A DNA stretch of 64,000 bases from Ilyomonas sp965214235. GTDB taxonomy: Bacteria; Bacteroidota; Bacteroidia; Chitinophagales; Chitinophagaceae. The stretch lies in NCBI GenBank assembly GCA_965214235.1, contig CBDCBH010000002.1:372001-436000 (forward strand). The letters are read 5' to 3'. A program made the position numbers and the translations under genes. Positions 17,955 through 27,602 of this stretch are shown here, one piece after another. Within the stretch, counting starts at the first letter, position 1; each line of letters starts with the position of its first letter. The notes under the pieces were generated by a model that saw only the letters and a program-made list of their open reading frames with translations, did not search any database and was not told the origin of the DNA.

Positions 17955-18914
17955 CTAAAAGAAAATTGGCTTGCCTTGTTGCGGAAAAATAATTTGTAAA
18001 CCCAATGAATTTGCGTCTTTCACTTGTTCAATAATTCTTCTTTCATTATCGCCTTCAGGTTTTATGTGCGTAACAACAAGCGGTAAATTTATGATTGAAT
18101 TACTGCTGCACAACAATGCCAGCCGGTTCATTTCCTGCATTAATAATTTAGGTGTAAGATGACCGAACAATTGCTTATCAGGTTGCTCGTTCGGGTAAGA
18201 GCATTCAATAAAAATTGCTTTTAACTGATGCCTTGTAATCAGCGGGGCAACAGTTTGCCAAATATGCTGTAACCTTTGCGAATGCTCTGTTGTATCGGCT
18301 CCGGTATCGCCAAAATATAACAAATAGCTGCTGTCTTTTCTTATTAAAAATGCGGTGCTTTGGTATGGGTTTGCATGACTTAAAATAAAAGGGGTTACAA
18401 ACATTTGGGTTTCGGCAACCGGCACTTCATTGTCTTCTTTTACTTCGTTATAATGATATTTATTCAACGCTGGTTTATCGCCTTCATCGCCAAAATTTGC
18501 CCAGGTTTGCCAGGTAAATTCATGTTGCTTTATTTTGTCCAAACAAAATTTTGTTGCATAAATGGTTTTGTTTGTATCAGATGGAGAGTTGATGAGCAAG
18601 CCAGCAACATGATCGTAATGCGGATGCGAAAGGCAATACCCCTTTATATTTTGCCTGATAACTTCGGTTGCCGTTTTTTTAAATACGCCATTGGCGATGG
18701 TTTTGTTAATGCCTGTATACAAAGTGCCTGCATCAAGGCAAACAAAGTTGTTGGATGCAACAGGTGCAGCCATATAAGCCGATAAATTGCTTTCGTTTAA
18801 GCCACCTTCTGTTCCTAATGGAATTACTTTAAAAACCGGAGTTTGTTTTTGTGCATATATGCTTATAAAAGTTACAAAGAAGAAAGTGATGCTATATAAA
18901 AGTTTGCGTTTCAT
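17955..18914 (-). CDS. Class II 3',5'-cyclic-nucleotide phosphodiesterase (metallo-beta-lactamase fold)
   Basis: A 319-residue exported protein when started at the ATG at 18914 (a TTG three codons upstream is less likely). The signal peptide ends near SIYAQ. The metal-binding motif is LSHPHYDHVAG. Further ligand blocks are FILSHANPYQSTAF, LLYFGDTGAD and IFIECSYPNEQ with GHLTPK. This arrangement fits the class II (PDE1/CpdP-like) cAMP phosphodiesterases rather than beta-lactamases. It would hydrolyse cyclic nucleotides in the periplasm. It is transcribed alone. Confidence 0.85.
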   Translation of the reverse strand: MKRKLLYSITFFFVTFISIYAQKQTPVFKVIPLGTEGGLNESNLSAYMAAPVASNNFVCLDAGTLYTGINKTIANGVFKKTATEVIRQNIKGYCLSHPHYDHVAGLLINSPSDTNKTIYATKFCLDKIKQHEFTWQTWANFGDEGDKPALNKYHYNEVKEDNEVPVAETQMFVTPFILSHANPYQSTAFLIRKDSSYLLYFGDTGADTTEHSQRLQHIWQTVAPLITRHQLKAIFIECSYPNEQPDKQLFGHLTPKLLMQEMNRLALLCSSNSIINLPLVVTHIKPEGDNERRIIEQVKDANSLGLQIIFPQQGKPIFF

Positions 18915-19066
18915 GGTTAGCAATTTAGGGATTTGGTTGTATGATTACAGGAAGCAACAATAAAGTAATATTCATAAGCAAAAACAAACTCCGTTACGAT
19001 TAAGATTTAGAGCTACATTTTAATTTTTCTAAGCCTATTTTAATGTTACAAATAAACATCGTATTT

Positions 19067-19074
19067 TATTTTTG
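19067..19074 (+). promoter_or_regulatory. Promoter -7 box before candidate structured RNA
   Basis: TATTTTTG matches TAnnTTTG exactly on the plus strand. The next plus-strand feature is the hairpin-rich region ending in the terminator at 19331; no protein gene follows it. Confidence 0.45.
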
Positions 19075-19079
19075 TGTTG

Positions 19080-19366
19080 TTGAAAAGAGTAATAATATCA
19101 AACGTTCCGGCCCGGAATCCAATATCAAAATACATTACTCAACTAATGCTTCTTGATGCGCCGGAAAACAATACGAAATAATATAGCAATGCGCCAAACT
19201 ATTGTAAACATTGGGTTTGATGCAAGAAGGGTATGCATTTTATAAACTGCTTCGCTTAGACAGGAGGTAATTTTGCGCAGCCAATATAATGTTGGCGCCT
19301 GAATTATTTAAGCGTTGGATTTTGGATAGAAGCCGCCTCTTTCCAGAGGCAGCTTTTTTTATTTTT
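19080..19366 (+). ncRNA. Candidate structured non-coding RNA
   Basis: An untranslated stretch of about 285 bases between a plus-strand promoter box and a plus-strand terminator, with several mutually compatible stems. GAGTAAT at 19087 pairs with ATTACTC ending 19140 and encloses TTCCGG/CCGGAA. TGCGCCAAAC pairs with GTTTGATGCA (one mismatch and one G-U). CTTCTTG pairs with CAAGAAG. CCAA/TTGG with flanking GCGC lies near 19275-19299. I see none of the conserved blocks of tmRNA, RNase P RNA or a tRNA. The small Bacteroidota 6S-like class cannot be excluded. The gene to the right (mutS2) is on the other strand, so this is not a leader. Confidence 0.45.
19331..19366 (+). terminator. Rightward terminator of the candidate RNA
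   Basis: AGCCGCCTCT and AGAGGCAGCT form a strong stem with a TTCC loop, followed by TTTTTTATTTTTT. It abuts the mutS2 stop codon on the opposite strand. The T-run is only on the plus strand, so it serves a rightward transcript. Confidence 0.8.
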
Positions 19367-21468
19367 TAAGCAGGCTCTTTTTCTTTTACTGCAATTAAAT
19401 CGGTAAGTTCAACATTCATGGGCAACAAGCCAATTTGTACAATGGCCCGCTTGCCGCGTATTTCTTTTACTTCGCCAACCTGGTGGTTTTTTTTCATCTT
19501 TACTTTGCTGCCTTCTCTTATTTCATCACCAGTTTCTTTGTATTTTTTATCCGTTTTTTTTGCCAGTTTGTTATTGGTTGTTTGATCATTCTTTTTAAAC
19601 AACAGGTTTTGTATCTGCTTATAAATGTCTTCTTTGTTTTCGGCTTTTTTCCATTCCATAACAATCTGTTTCATCATGCGTTCGGTTTCTTTTACATCAG
19701 CAATTCTTTCTTCGGTGATACGGTTTTGCTGCTTGACAATTTCAACCTGCTGGCGGTGTTTTTCTTTATCAAATGTTGTTTTCATTTCATGTTTCAGCCT
19801 TTCATTTTCTTTCAATAATTGGTTCAGTTCTTTTTTTTCTTTATCTATGTGTTGAAGGTCTTGTTCGGTTCGGTTCAATAATTTATCCAATCGGAAATGA
19901 TCTTCATCTACAAGGGTTCTTGCACGATTAATTAAATGCTGCGGCAAGCCAATTCGCTCCGCGATAGAAAACGTATAACTGCTGCCAGGTTTACCTACAA
20001 TGAGCTTGTACAAAGGCTTTAAATTCACTTCATCAAAAGCCATCGCACCGTTAATAATTCCCTGCGTATGGTTCGCCATTACCTTCAAATTCAGGTAATG
20101 CGTAGTAACAATGCCAACCGCGTGTTTTCTCGCCAATTCTTCCAAAATTACTTCAGCAAAAGCGCCACCTAAATTAGGATCGCTGCCGCTACCCAATTCA
20201 TCAATAAAAAATAAAGTTTTACCATTTGCATTTTCAATAAAATGCTTCATGTGAAGAAGATGCGATGAGTAAGTGCTTAACTCAAATTCAAGGTTTTGCG
20301 TATCGCCGATATGAATGAACAATTGCTTGAAAATGCCCATCTGCGATGTTGGATGAACCGGCACCAGCAAACCGCTTTGCAGCATCATTTGGTTTAAGCC
20401 AATTGTTTTCATGGTAACGGTTTTGCCACCCGCGTTTGGTCCGCTGATGATAAGGATGCGTTGTTTATCATCCAGTGTTATATTTACCGGTATGGTTTGT
20501 TTTTGCGCCTTTTTGTTGTATAAAAAAAGTAGTGGATGATAAGCCTCTTTCAAATCGGCAATCGCCTTATCAATTACAGTAGGATAATTGCCGTTAACAT
20601 CAATAGCAAAGCGGGCTTTGGCTCTTATAAAATCAAATTCGCCTATTACTTCCAAATACGTTTGCAATAAAAAAGAATGGACCGACAAACGCCTGGTTAA
20701 CTCGCGCAAAATGCGCACTATTTCTTTGCGTTCATCATTTTCTAACGAAAACACTTCGTTGTTTAGTTCGATGGTTTCTTCCGGTTCAATGTACGCTGTT
20801 TTACGACTATCACTTTCGCCATGTAAAATGCCTTTTACCTGTCGTTTGTATTCGCTGAACACAGCCACCACCCGGCGACCGTTGCTAAAGCTTTCATCAA
20901 TGTCCGCCGTATATCCGCTTTTTGCCAGCTTTGCCACCACACGGTCAAACATGCGGCGTTGCTCGTTGCGCTTTTTGTACAAATTCAAACGGATGCGATG
21001 CAAAGCATCAGAGGCATTGTCTTTTACATTTCCACTTTCATCCAGCACTTCATCAATCAATGTAATGATGGCTTTCTCATAATGCTTTTCAACAATCACT
21101 TTATGCAGGGCCGGGTAAGCAGTTCTTCTGTCGGCATCAAACCATCGGAATATACTTTCTGCATTTTGTGTTAGCTTTTTGATTTCTAAAAACTGATCGC
21201 CGGTAAGCATACTTCCTTCAATGCCAAGCAGCTTAATATCGCGGTGAATATTAATGATAAAATCAATGGGAAAATATTGGCTTTGCAATTCCAACAACTT
21301 AAATTCATGGCTTTGCTGAAGCTCAATATCTATATATAATTTTTGCGTATGAATGCGAAGATCGCCCGCTTTGTTTTGCGCATATTCTGTTTTGCAATGC
21401 GCAGCCAGCAAGGTTTTTATTTTATCGAATTCCAATTGTGTAACGGCTGATTCGGGATATAGTTTCAT
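19366..21468 (-). CDS. mutS2: MutS2 family ATPase lacking the Smr domain
   Basis: A 700-residue MutS2. It has the N-terminal helical core domains (1-300) and an ATPase with Walker A ISGPNAGGKTVTMKT (about 325-340), Walker B TLFFIDELGSGSDP, then VTTHYLNLK. A long coiled coil follows (about 520-610), then a short KOW-like beta domain ending DLIAVKEKEPA. MutS2 proteins act on branched DNA and, in Bacillus, split collided ribosomes; the C-terminal Smr nuclease domain that many carry is absent. The stop is immediately followed by a terminator for the other strand, and no Smr sequence is visible in any frame beyond it, so the loss appears genuine. Confidence 0.93.
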   Translation of the reverse strand: MKLYPESAVTQLEFDKIKTLLAAHCKTEYAQNKAGDLRIHTQKLYIDIELQQSHEFKLLELQSQYFPIDFIINIHRDIKLLGIEGSMLTGDQFLEIKKLTQNAESIFRWFDADRRTAYPALHKVIVEKHYEKAIITLIDEVLDESGNVKDNASDALHRIRLNLYKKRNEQRRMFDRVVAKLAKSGYTADIDESFSNGRRVVAVFSEYKRQVKGILHGESDSRKTAYIEPEETIELNNEVFSLENDERKEIVRILRELTRRLSVHSFLLQTYLEVIGEFDFIRAKARFAIDVNGNYPTVIDKAIADLKEAYHPLLFLYNKKAQKQTIPVNITLDDKQRILIISGPNAGGKTVTMKTIGLNQMMLQSGLLVPVHPTSQMGIFKQLFIHIGDTQNLEFELSTYSSHLLHMKHFIENANGKTLFFIDELGSGSDPNLGGAFAEVILEELARKHAVGIVTTHYLNLKVMANHTQGIINGAMAFDEVNLKPLYKLIVGKPGSSYTFSIAERIGLPQHLINRARTLVDEDHFRLDKLLNRTEQDLQHIDKEKKELNQLLKENERLKHEMKTTFDKEKHRQQVEIVKQQNRITEERIADVKETERMMKQIVMEWKKAENKEDIYKQIQNLLFKKNDQTTNNKLAKKTDKKYKETGDEIREGSKVKMKKNHQVGEVKEIRGKRAIVQIGLLPMNVELTDLIAVKEKEPA

Positions 21469-21645
21469 TCAAATAAATAAGGATAATCTTATAAAAAATT
21501 AGCCTGCAAATTTCGTGAAATATTTAGTGAAATAGTAAGATGAAAAGCTTTGTTTGATACAATGAGAAGCTAAATTGTTGATTGATGCAATGATTTGAAA
21601 GATTATTTTAATCCAAATTTAATCCACCCTTTTTTTAACCTCCTT

Positions 21646-21653
21646 TACTTTTG
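21646..21653 (+). promoter_or_regulatory. Promoter -7 box before a short ORF
   Basis: TACTTTTG is an exact TAnnTTTG match 19 bases before the ATG at 21673. No other plus-strand gene follows. Confidence 0.4.
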
Positions 21654-21672
21654 CAATATAAAATCCAATATC

Positions 21673-21828
21673 ATGAAACAGATTACTCAAAAAAGCTGGT
21701 TACGAACAGTGCTGGTAACTTGTTTAAACAATGCCACTGCGCAAACATTAGTAAAAGTGTCAGAACAATTCAGCAGCAGTTTGGAATATTATTTAGCCGG
21801 ACGCTTTACCATAAAAGATTTAAATTAA
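21673..21828 (+). CDS. Possible 51-residue protein
   Basis: A short ORF starting MKQITQKSWLRTVLVTCL and ending RFTIKDLN, two bases before the convergent dnaG stop. It has a well-placed promoter box but no recognisable family. The first 20 residues could be a poor export signal. It may equally be the remnant of a longer exported protein, because neighbouring frames also stay open for short stretches. Confidence 0.25.
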   Translation: MKQITQKSWLRTVLVTCLNNATAQTLVKVSEQFSSSLEYYLAGRFTIKDLN

Positions 21829-21830
21829 GG

Positions 21831-23756
21831 TTACTTAAAAATAACCGTTCCAAAACTTTTAGTGATTTGTTCCTGCATCGCTTTTAATTCTTTATGTACC
21901 CGAATCAATTGCATTTGCTCATCTAAAGAAGTGCTGTTTTCCATATCGTTTTGGTTTTGTTCAAACATGCGTTTCAGTTTGCGCAGTTTGAAATAATGAA
22001 TGCTTTTAAACACATCGTCGTGGCTGTTATCCTGGTTAAGAATATTTTTTTTATCTGAAAATTCATCCCATCGGTTGCTCAATTCAAAAGGAAACACAGT
22101 GATAGAAACCACCAGCTCTCTTACCTGCGCATCTTCATTGTACAATAACGTTTTTATTGTTGGCTGAAATCCTTGGCTGTATTGGGTTTGATAAATTTCA
22201 TATAAACTATTTAGTTCCGGATTTTCAAATTCAAAACCTTCCAGTTCATCAAAAATATATTGCGCCATCGTGCGGTTTTCATCCCACTCGTTCAGGCCAT
22301 ATTCCATCAGCACCCGAAGCACGCTGCGTTCCTGTAAATCATCGCCGTTTACAATTAAATCAATGTTATCCTGCAGCAACGCAGCAGGTATGGCAGAAGG
22401 CACAACATTTTCAAACGGCGCTCTTTTTTCATCTTTACTTACCCGATCCCGTTTGTATTTATTAACCAGCGTTGTTAAACCCGTTTCATCAATCTTTAAA
22501 ATGTTTGAGCATCGCCTTATGTATTCCTGCTGTTTGGTAAAGTCTTCCGCTTTATCAATTTTACTCAATGTTTCGGCGATGCTGTTTACAACATCGTTTT
22601 TTTTACTGATGTCGTTACCGCTATCGCGCAGCATCACTTCCAATTGAAATAAAATAAAGTCTTTTTTATTTGCTGCAATAAAATTTACAAACGCATCTTT
22701 CCCTAATTTTTTTACATAACTATCCGGGTCTTCATTGTCAGGAATCAGCACCAGCTTCACGTTCAGGCTTTCTTCCAAAGCCATATCCAAACCGCGCAAC
22801 GCTGCTTTCACGCCGGCCGCATCGCCGTCATAAATTATTGTAAGATTTTTAGTATATTTTTTTATTACCCGGAGCTGTTCTGTGGTTAACGATGTGCCGC
22901 CGCTTGCCACTACGTTTTCAATACCAGATTGATGAAGACTAATTACATCGGTATAACCTTCCACCAACAAACATTCGTTTTGTTTATCAATGGCAGTGCG
23001 GGCAAAATAAGAGCCGTATAAGATTCGGCTTTTTACATACAATTCATTTTCCGGCGTATTAATGTATTTTGGCGCTTTGTCGGCTTTGCCAATAACACGC
23101 GCACCAAAACCTATAACTTTTCCGGTGTTGTTGTGAACAGGAAAAATAATGCGGTTGCGATAGTTATCAACCAAGGTTTCATCGCGGTTTATTACTAATC
23201 CTGTTCTCACTAACAGTTCAGGATTGTATTGCTGTTGCAGTGCAGCTTTTGCAAACGAATCGCGCGAAGAAGGGTTGTAACCCAAGCCGAATTTTTCAAT
23301 AATTTCTGGTGTAAAACTGCGTTGCTGAATCAGATAACTTAGCGCAACGGCTTTGCCTTCCTCGCTTTGTAATAATTGTTCTGAAAAAAACTTTTGCCCA
23401 AAATTATTAATGATGTATAAACTTTCTGCAACCTGAAGCTGCTGCCGCTTTTCGTTGCTTACTTCTGTTTCTTCAACTTCAATATTGTATCGCGCAGCCA
23501 GCCATTTTAAAGCTTCTACATAACTGTATTTTTCATGCTCCATTAAAAATGTAATGGTGTTGCCGCTTTTGCCGCAACCAAAACATTTATAAATTTCTTT
23601 AGCCGGAGAAACGGTAAACGAAGGCGATTTTTCGCCATGAAAAGGGCACAAGCCAAGATAGTTGGCGCCGCGTTTTTTCAGCTTTACAAATTCGCCCACC
23701 ACATCAATAATATCAACGCGATTGGTAATTTGCTGTATGGTTTGCGGCGTAATCAT
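21831..23756 (-). CDS. dnaG: DNA primase
   Basis: A 641-residue DnaG that makes RNA primers for replication. The zinc-binding domain is clear (CPFHGEKSPSF, then YKCFGCGKSGNTITF). The TOPRIM core has LLVEGYTDVISLHQSG with the catalytic glutamate and IIYDGDAAG with the aspartates, and RNA polymerase domain blocks such as YRNRIIFPVHNNTGKVIGFGAR are present. The C-terminal DnaB-binding part (about 440-641) is divergent, as usual. The start at the ATG at 23756 is preferred to the TTG at 23771, because the TTG lies inside the promoter box at 23769-23776. Confidence 0.97.
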   Translation of the reverse strand: MITPQTIQQITNRVDIIDVVGEFVKLKKRGANYLGLCPFHGEKSPSFTVSPAKEIYKCFGCGKSGNTITFLMEHEKYSYVEALKWLAARYNIEVEETEVSNEKRQQLQVAESLYIINNFGQKFFSEQLLQSEEGKAVALSYLIQQRSFTPEIIEKFGLGYNPSSRDSFAKAALQQQYNPELLVRTGLVINRDETLVDNYRNRIIFPVHNNTGKVIGFGARVIGKADKAPKYINTPENELYVKSRILYGSYFARTAIDKQNECLLVEGYTDVISLHQSGIENVVASGGTSLTTEQLRVIKKYTKNLTIIYDGDAAGVKAALRGLDMALEESLNVKLVLIPDNEDPDSYVKKLGKDAFVNFIAANKKDFILFQLEVMLRDSGNDISKKNDVVNSIAETLSKIDKAEDFTKQQEYIRRCSNILKIDETGLTTLVNKYKRDRVSKDEKRAPFENVVPSAIPAALLQDNIDLIVNGDDLQERSVLRVLMEYGLNEWDENRTMAQYIFDELEGFEFENPELNSLYEIYQTQYSQGFQPTIKTLLYNEDAQVRELVVSITVFPFELSNRWDEFSDKKNILNQDNSHDDVFKSIHYFKLRKLKRMFEQNQNDMENSTSLDEQMQLIRVHKELKAMQEQITKSFGTVIFK

Positions 23757-23768
23757 TTGCAGTAAAAA

Positions 23769-23776
23769 CAAATGTA
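23769..23776 (-). promoter_or_regulatory. Promoter -7 box of dnaG
   Basis: TACATTTG on the minus strand is an exact TAnnTTTG match. Transcription would begin close to the ATG at 23756, giving a very short leader. The 240 bases to the right, up to the DUF5686 stop, hold no ORF. Confidence 0.45.
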
Positions 23777-24012
23777 ATTATAAATGTGAAATGTAACATT
23801 GTGAGATGTGTTTGCCCTTGCTTCGCTTGTTCCAAATGTCAATTCTGTTTTTCCTTCTTTTATTTGTTGGAAAACAGCTTCTACAAACTGCAATGCCTGA
23901 TTGATGTTTGTTGATAGCGTTCAGATAGTCCTTAGTTATTTCGTCAGCTCTTACTATTTTATTGTAGCTGGTTACAATTTGTGTGGTGTTTTAAAAATGA
24001 AGTAAGTACAAA

Positions 24013-26496
24013 TCATAAGCTCACGCGAAATCCGAAGAACACCCCGAAACGTTCTTTCGGATTTGCGGGAAGCGGCGTTGGCGATACGCGCCAGATAAAA
24101 TCAACCCGAAAGAATTTTAAAATGTTATCAATGCCGGTGCCTACTTCCATGTATAATTTTCCATCTAACGATTTAAAAGGATAATTTCCTACAAAATTGA
24201 TTTGTTTATTCGCATCACTTAAGTTGCCAACTACGCCTTTTACTTCCCAAAACTGCCGCAGTTTTAATTTTCGTGTAATGCTGGTATAACGGAACAAACC
24301 ACTTCCAATATCATGTTCAAAATTAAAGCCTGCATAACGGTCGGTGATGTACTCAAAACGACGCATCAAATTGAATGAGTTGCGACTGTAATAATACCAT
24401 TCATTGCCTGGCTGAATGGCAAGCAGCTGGTAAGGTAATGCGCCCCAAACTTTACCTGCAAAAAAGTTATAGTACAGTTCGCCATAGGGTGCTAATTTTA
24501 AGTAATCATGCACCGTAAAATCAACACGATTGTACTGGTAACCGCTGTTTAAAATATCTTTAAAACCATGCGTGAAAGTAAAATCAACAATCGGGTAATC
24601 GCTGCCCAATGTGTACCGGTCAAAATTTTCATCGTATGTTCTTTCCTGGTAAGCATAACGAAGATGCAATTGAACATCTGTGCTGTTTAGCGGCTCGCCA
24701 TCTTTTACGGTAAACAAATTTTTTGGCGGAAGATTTAATAACGGTGTAAATTCCCGATTCGATAAATTAATACCAAAGCCAAGCCCATTGTGGCTTTCCG
24801 TATAAAATTCTATGCGTTTTGTTTCTATCAATTGATATTTAAAAGGGATGCGAGGCTTGCGTAATAAATACGCAAAAATGTTATCGCTGCTAATTTGATC
24901 GTAATACACCTGCCCGTTGTCCAAATCTTTTTTATAAAGAAAACGAATGTATTTACGTGGTGTTCTTGAAAACTGGTACATCGCTTCCGCTTCGCCTTTA
25001 AAAGCCTTATCCTGAAAGCCATAAGCCAGGTAGCCATGCAGATAAAGATGATCATTAAAACCACGATTGGTAGATACATCAAACCGCACACGGTTGCCTT
25101 CCCAATAGTTAGCAGTGTACCAATAATAATACGGACCAATGCGAATGTTGCCAATGTCTTTCACGCTTGTTGTAAAAAACGTAATGGCATTGCGGTAACG
25201 GATGTACGTCTTGTTTTTTTCGAGTGTATCCAGCACGGCATATACTGTTTTTTCGTTGTTGTTTAATGGTTCGTGGCGGCGTTGCTGCCAAAAAGAATCA
25301 GGCTTGTTTTGAGCATCGTTTAAAACTATAATATCCTCACTCGGTTTACTTTTGGCAAGCTCGTTGGTTACTGAAGTATCGTTAATAACAATGTTGCGAT
25401 AGGTAGTTGTTTTTCTGCCTTTAAAGCTCATGTAATTTTTGCCTAAAGGCGAAAGATCAGCCACAAATTTATCTTTATATAAAAACCAAACGCTGTCGTT
25501 AATCAGCTTATATTCCTGAATAACAGTTAAGCCTGTTACATAATTAATATTGGCATCGGCAGACGGGCGAAGCGTTATTTTTTGTATCGCAAAACTGGTA
25601 TCGTTCACCCAACAATCGCCGGTAAAAAATGTAGCGCCGGGATGTTTTGGCGTAAATAAAAAATGCACCAGCCGCTTCTTGTTTAAGTATTGCGTATCGC
25701 GCAGGGCAAAGTTGTAATACGCATCGCCGTTTTCGCTGAACGGGCTGGTAAAATATTTATCAAACACCGGAATGGTGTTATCGTACACATTCACATTTTG
25801 GTATGTGCTGCCCAAATTCCGGATAAGGCTTTGATTATCCAAACCATTGGTAATGGTGGCTTTTATAACTTCGCGTGTGCGGTAAGGCTGGCGTTGTTTA
25901 TAAAATTTAGAAAGCGTTTCGGTAAGGTAAACAGGCAGGTAAGGCTTGTCTTCCGATGTAGAATCAACGTAGTTCAAAACAAAATCTAACTTCTTTAAAA
26001 CGGGCGTATTGGATAGTTTGTTTTTATTCACATTTGCCAAATCCAATTCCAGCTTGTTATACACTTCATACGAATAATTGTTCCATTGCTGAATGTTGTT
26101 TTTCTTTTTGTTATTCATCACTTTATGCCAAAACCACAACGCGCGGTTGTATTTGCTATGCACGATTGCTTCGCTCGTTGGCGGCAACACGTTAAGCTGA
26201 ATATTTAATGTAAAAGAATCTTTCAATTCTTTACATAAAAAGCCAACCGTTTTATAACCAACGCTGGAAATGAACAATGAATCGGAAGGAGTGATGCCGA
26301 TTTTATAAAGAGAAAATTTGCCAAGCGAATCGGTTAATGTACCACGACCATCTTTCTTAAAAAAAACAGAAGCGAACGGTATGGGTTCATCGCTTTGTTT
26401 ATCTGTAATAACGCCCGTGATGTTGTTAGATTGAGAATTAGCAGCGGTGCAAAAGATATGGATTATCATTATAAAAAAGAACTGCTTGCTCATCAT
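24013..26496 (-). CDS. DUF5686 outer-membrane protein with carboxypeptidase-regulatory-like domain
   Basis: An 827-residue protein with a signal peptide (ends CTAANSQS). It has a CarboxypepD_reg-like beta sandwich (NNITGVITDKQSDEPIPFASV, SLGKFSLYKIG, SVGYKTVGF; about 22-105) and a long DUF5686 region with many tyrosine- and aromatic-rich beta strands, consistent with an outer-membrane barrel in the C-terminal half. It ends RFGVFFGFRVSL, with a terminal hydrophobic residue suited to barrel assembly. Members are common in Bacteroidota and their role is unknown. It lies 120 bases downstream of queG on the same strand. Confidence 0.9.
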   Translation of the reverse strand: MMSKQFFFIMIIHIFCTAANSQSNNITGVITDKQSDEPIPFASVFFKKDGRGTLTDSLGKFSLYKIGITPSDSLFISSVGYKTVGFLCKELKDSFTLNIQLNVLPPTSEAIVHSKYNRALWFWHKVMNNKKKNNIQQWNNYSYEVYNKLELDLANVNKNKLSNTPVLKKLDFVLNYVDSTSEDKPYLPVYLTETLSKFYKQRQPYRTREVIKATITNGLDNQSLIRNLGSTYQNVNVYDNTIPVFDKYFTSPFSENGDAYYNFALRDTQYLNKKRLVHFLFTPKHPGATFFTGDCWVNDTSFAIQKITLRPSADANINYVTGLTVIQEYKLINDSVWFLYKDKFVADLSPLGKNYMSFKGRKTTTYRNIVINDTSVTNELAKSKPSEDIIVLNDAQNKPDSFWQQRRHEPLNNNEKTVYAVLDTLEKNKTYIRYRNAITFFTTSVKDIGNIRIGPYYYWYTANYWEGNRVRFDVSTNRGFNDHLYLHGYLAYGFQDKAFKGEAEAMYQFSRTPRKYIRFLYKKDLDNGQVYYDQISSDNIFAYLLRKPRIPFKYQLIETKRIEFYTESHNGLGFGINLSNREFTPLLNLPPKNLFTVKDGEPLNSTDVQLHLRYAYQERTYDENFDRYTLGSDYPIVDFTFTHGFKDILNSGYQYNRVDFTVHDYLKLAPYGELYYNFFAGKVWGALPYQLLAIQPGNEWYYYSRNSFNLMRRFEYITDRYAGFNFEHDIGSGLFRYTSITRKLKLRQFWEVKGVVGNLSDANKQINFVGNYPFKSLDGKLYMEVGTGIDNILKFFRVDFIWRVSPTPLPANPKERFGVFFGFRVSL

Positions 26497-26616
26497 AACT
26501 GTTGCGAATATAATTCATGCGCAGTTGTAAACTTGCTATCCACTCTGCATAAAAATGTTTTGTTATGCTATTGTTTAGCCACATTGGTAAAAACAAACCG
26601 CTATAAAAATATTGCA

Positions 26617-27549
26617 TCAGTCGCCCGATATAAACTTTATATTTCGCTGAATGCCTTTGTATTTGGCTCGTTGTAAAGAGGAGTGTTTAAAAAGCTTCTT
26701 AAACGCTTCTTCACTCATCTCTTTCCATTCGCTGGTTGATAAGTTCAACACTTCGGGAACAGGCGTAAAGCGGGCTTCCCCGGTTGGTTTGCTAAACCGG
26801 TTCCAGGGACATACATCCTGGCAAACATCGCAGCCAAACATCCAGTTTTGAAATTTATTTTTCATCTCGTTTGGCAACAGCATTTCTTTTAACTCGATGG
26901 TGTAATAACTAATGCAACGGCTGCCATCAATTACTTTATCGGGCAGTATTGCATCGGTTGGGCACGCATCAATACAACGGGTGCAAGTGCCGCACCAGTC
27001 CTTCGCGTAAGCATCATCGGCATCCAGTTCAACATCAACAATAAGGGTTGCAATAAAAAAAAACGAGCCGCTTTGTTTATTAATCAAATTGCCGTTTTTG
27101 CCAACCCAGCCTACACCGCTTTTTTGCGCCCAGGCACGCTCCAGCACGGGAGCCGAATCGATAAAACCTCTGCCATTAATATCGCCAATTTCTTCGCGCA
27201 GTAAAAACAAAAGATGATTGAGTTTTTCTTTTATCACAGTATGATAATCGTTACCCCACGCATACTTTGAAATACGCGGAGCATCAGGCGCCTGTTTTTG
27301 TTCGGGATAATAATTGAGGAGCAAACAAATTACCGATTTAGCACCCGGCACTAACTTACAGGGATTGATGCGCAAATCGAAATGGTTTTCCATGTACTGC
27401 ATCGTGCCATGCCGGTTGTTGTTGAGCCAGGTTTCCAGCCGGCGTGCATCATCGGTAAGCTCTTCTGCCTTTGCAATACCGCAATACTCAAAGCCCAGCC
27501 TGCGGGCTGAAATTTTAATGAAATTTGAATGTGCGGATTGATGTTTCAA
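26617..27549 (-). CDS. queG: Epoxyqueuosine reductase QueG
   Basis: A 310-residue cobalamin-dependent reductase that performs the last step of queuosine synthesis in tRNA (epoxyqueuosine to queuosine). Two 4Fe-4S motifs are visible: CGTCTRCIDACPTDAI (about 190-205) and CDVCQDVCPWNRFSKP (about 245-260). DUF1730-type N-terminal blocks (YFSYTL-like region replaced here by AKYAWGNDYHTVIKEKL) and WVGKNGNLI are also present. The frame has no ATG near its beginning; the start is best placed at the TTG at 27549. It is divergent from the DUF3857 pair. Confidence 0.95.
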   Translation of the reverse strand: MKHQSAHSNFIKISARRLGFEYCGIAKAEELTDDARRLETWLNNNRHGTMQYMENHFDLRINPCKLVPGAKSVICLLLNYYPEQKQAPDAPRISKYAWGNDYHTVIKEKLNHLLFLLREEIGDINGRGFIDSAPVLERAWAQKSGVGWVGKNGNLINKQSGSFFFIATLIVDVELDADDAYAKDWCGTCTRCIDACPTDAILPDKVIDGSRCISYYTIELKEMLLPNEMKNKFQNWMFGCDVCQDVCPWNRFSKPTGEARFTPVPEVLNLSTSEWKEMSEEAFKKLFKHSSLQRAKYKGIQRNIKFISGD

Positions 27550-27562
27550 AATAAAATTTCTC

Positions 27563-27570
27563 TATACTTG
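27563..27570 (+). promoter_or_regulatory. Probable promoter -7 box of the DUF3857 operon
   Basis: TATACTTG differs from TAnnTTTG at one position and lies 33 bases before the ATG at 27603, in the narrow gap to the divergent queG. Confidence 0.3.
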
Positions 27571-27602
27571 CGCTACCAAAAAAGAATTGTAAAAATACTG
27601 CT

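Noticed and set aside
19080..19366. tmRNA or RNase P RNA
   Set aside because: None of the conserved tmRNA or RNase P sequence blocks, nor a tRNA-like 3' end, can be found.
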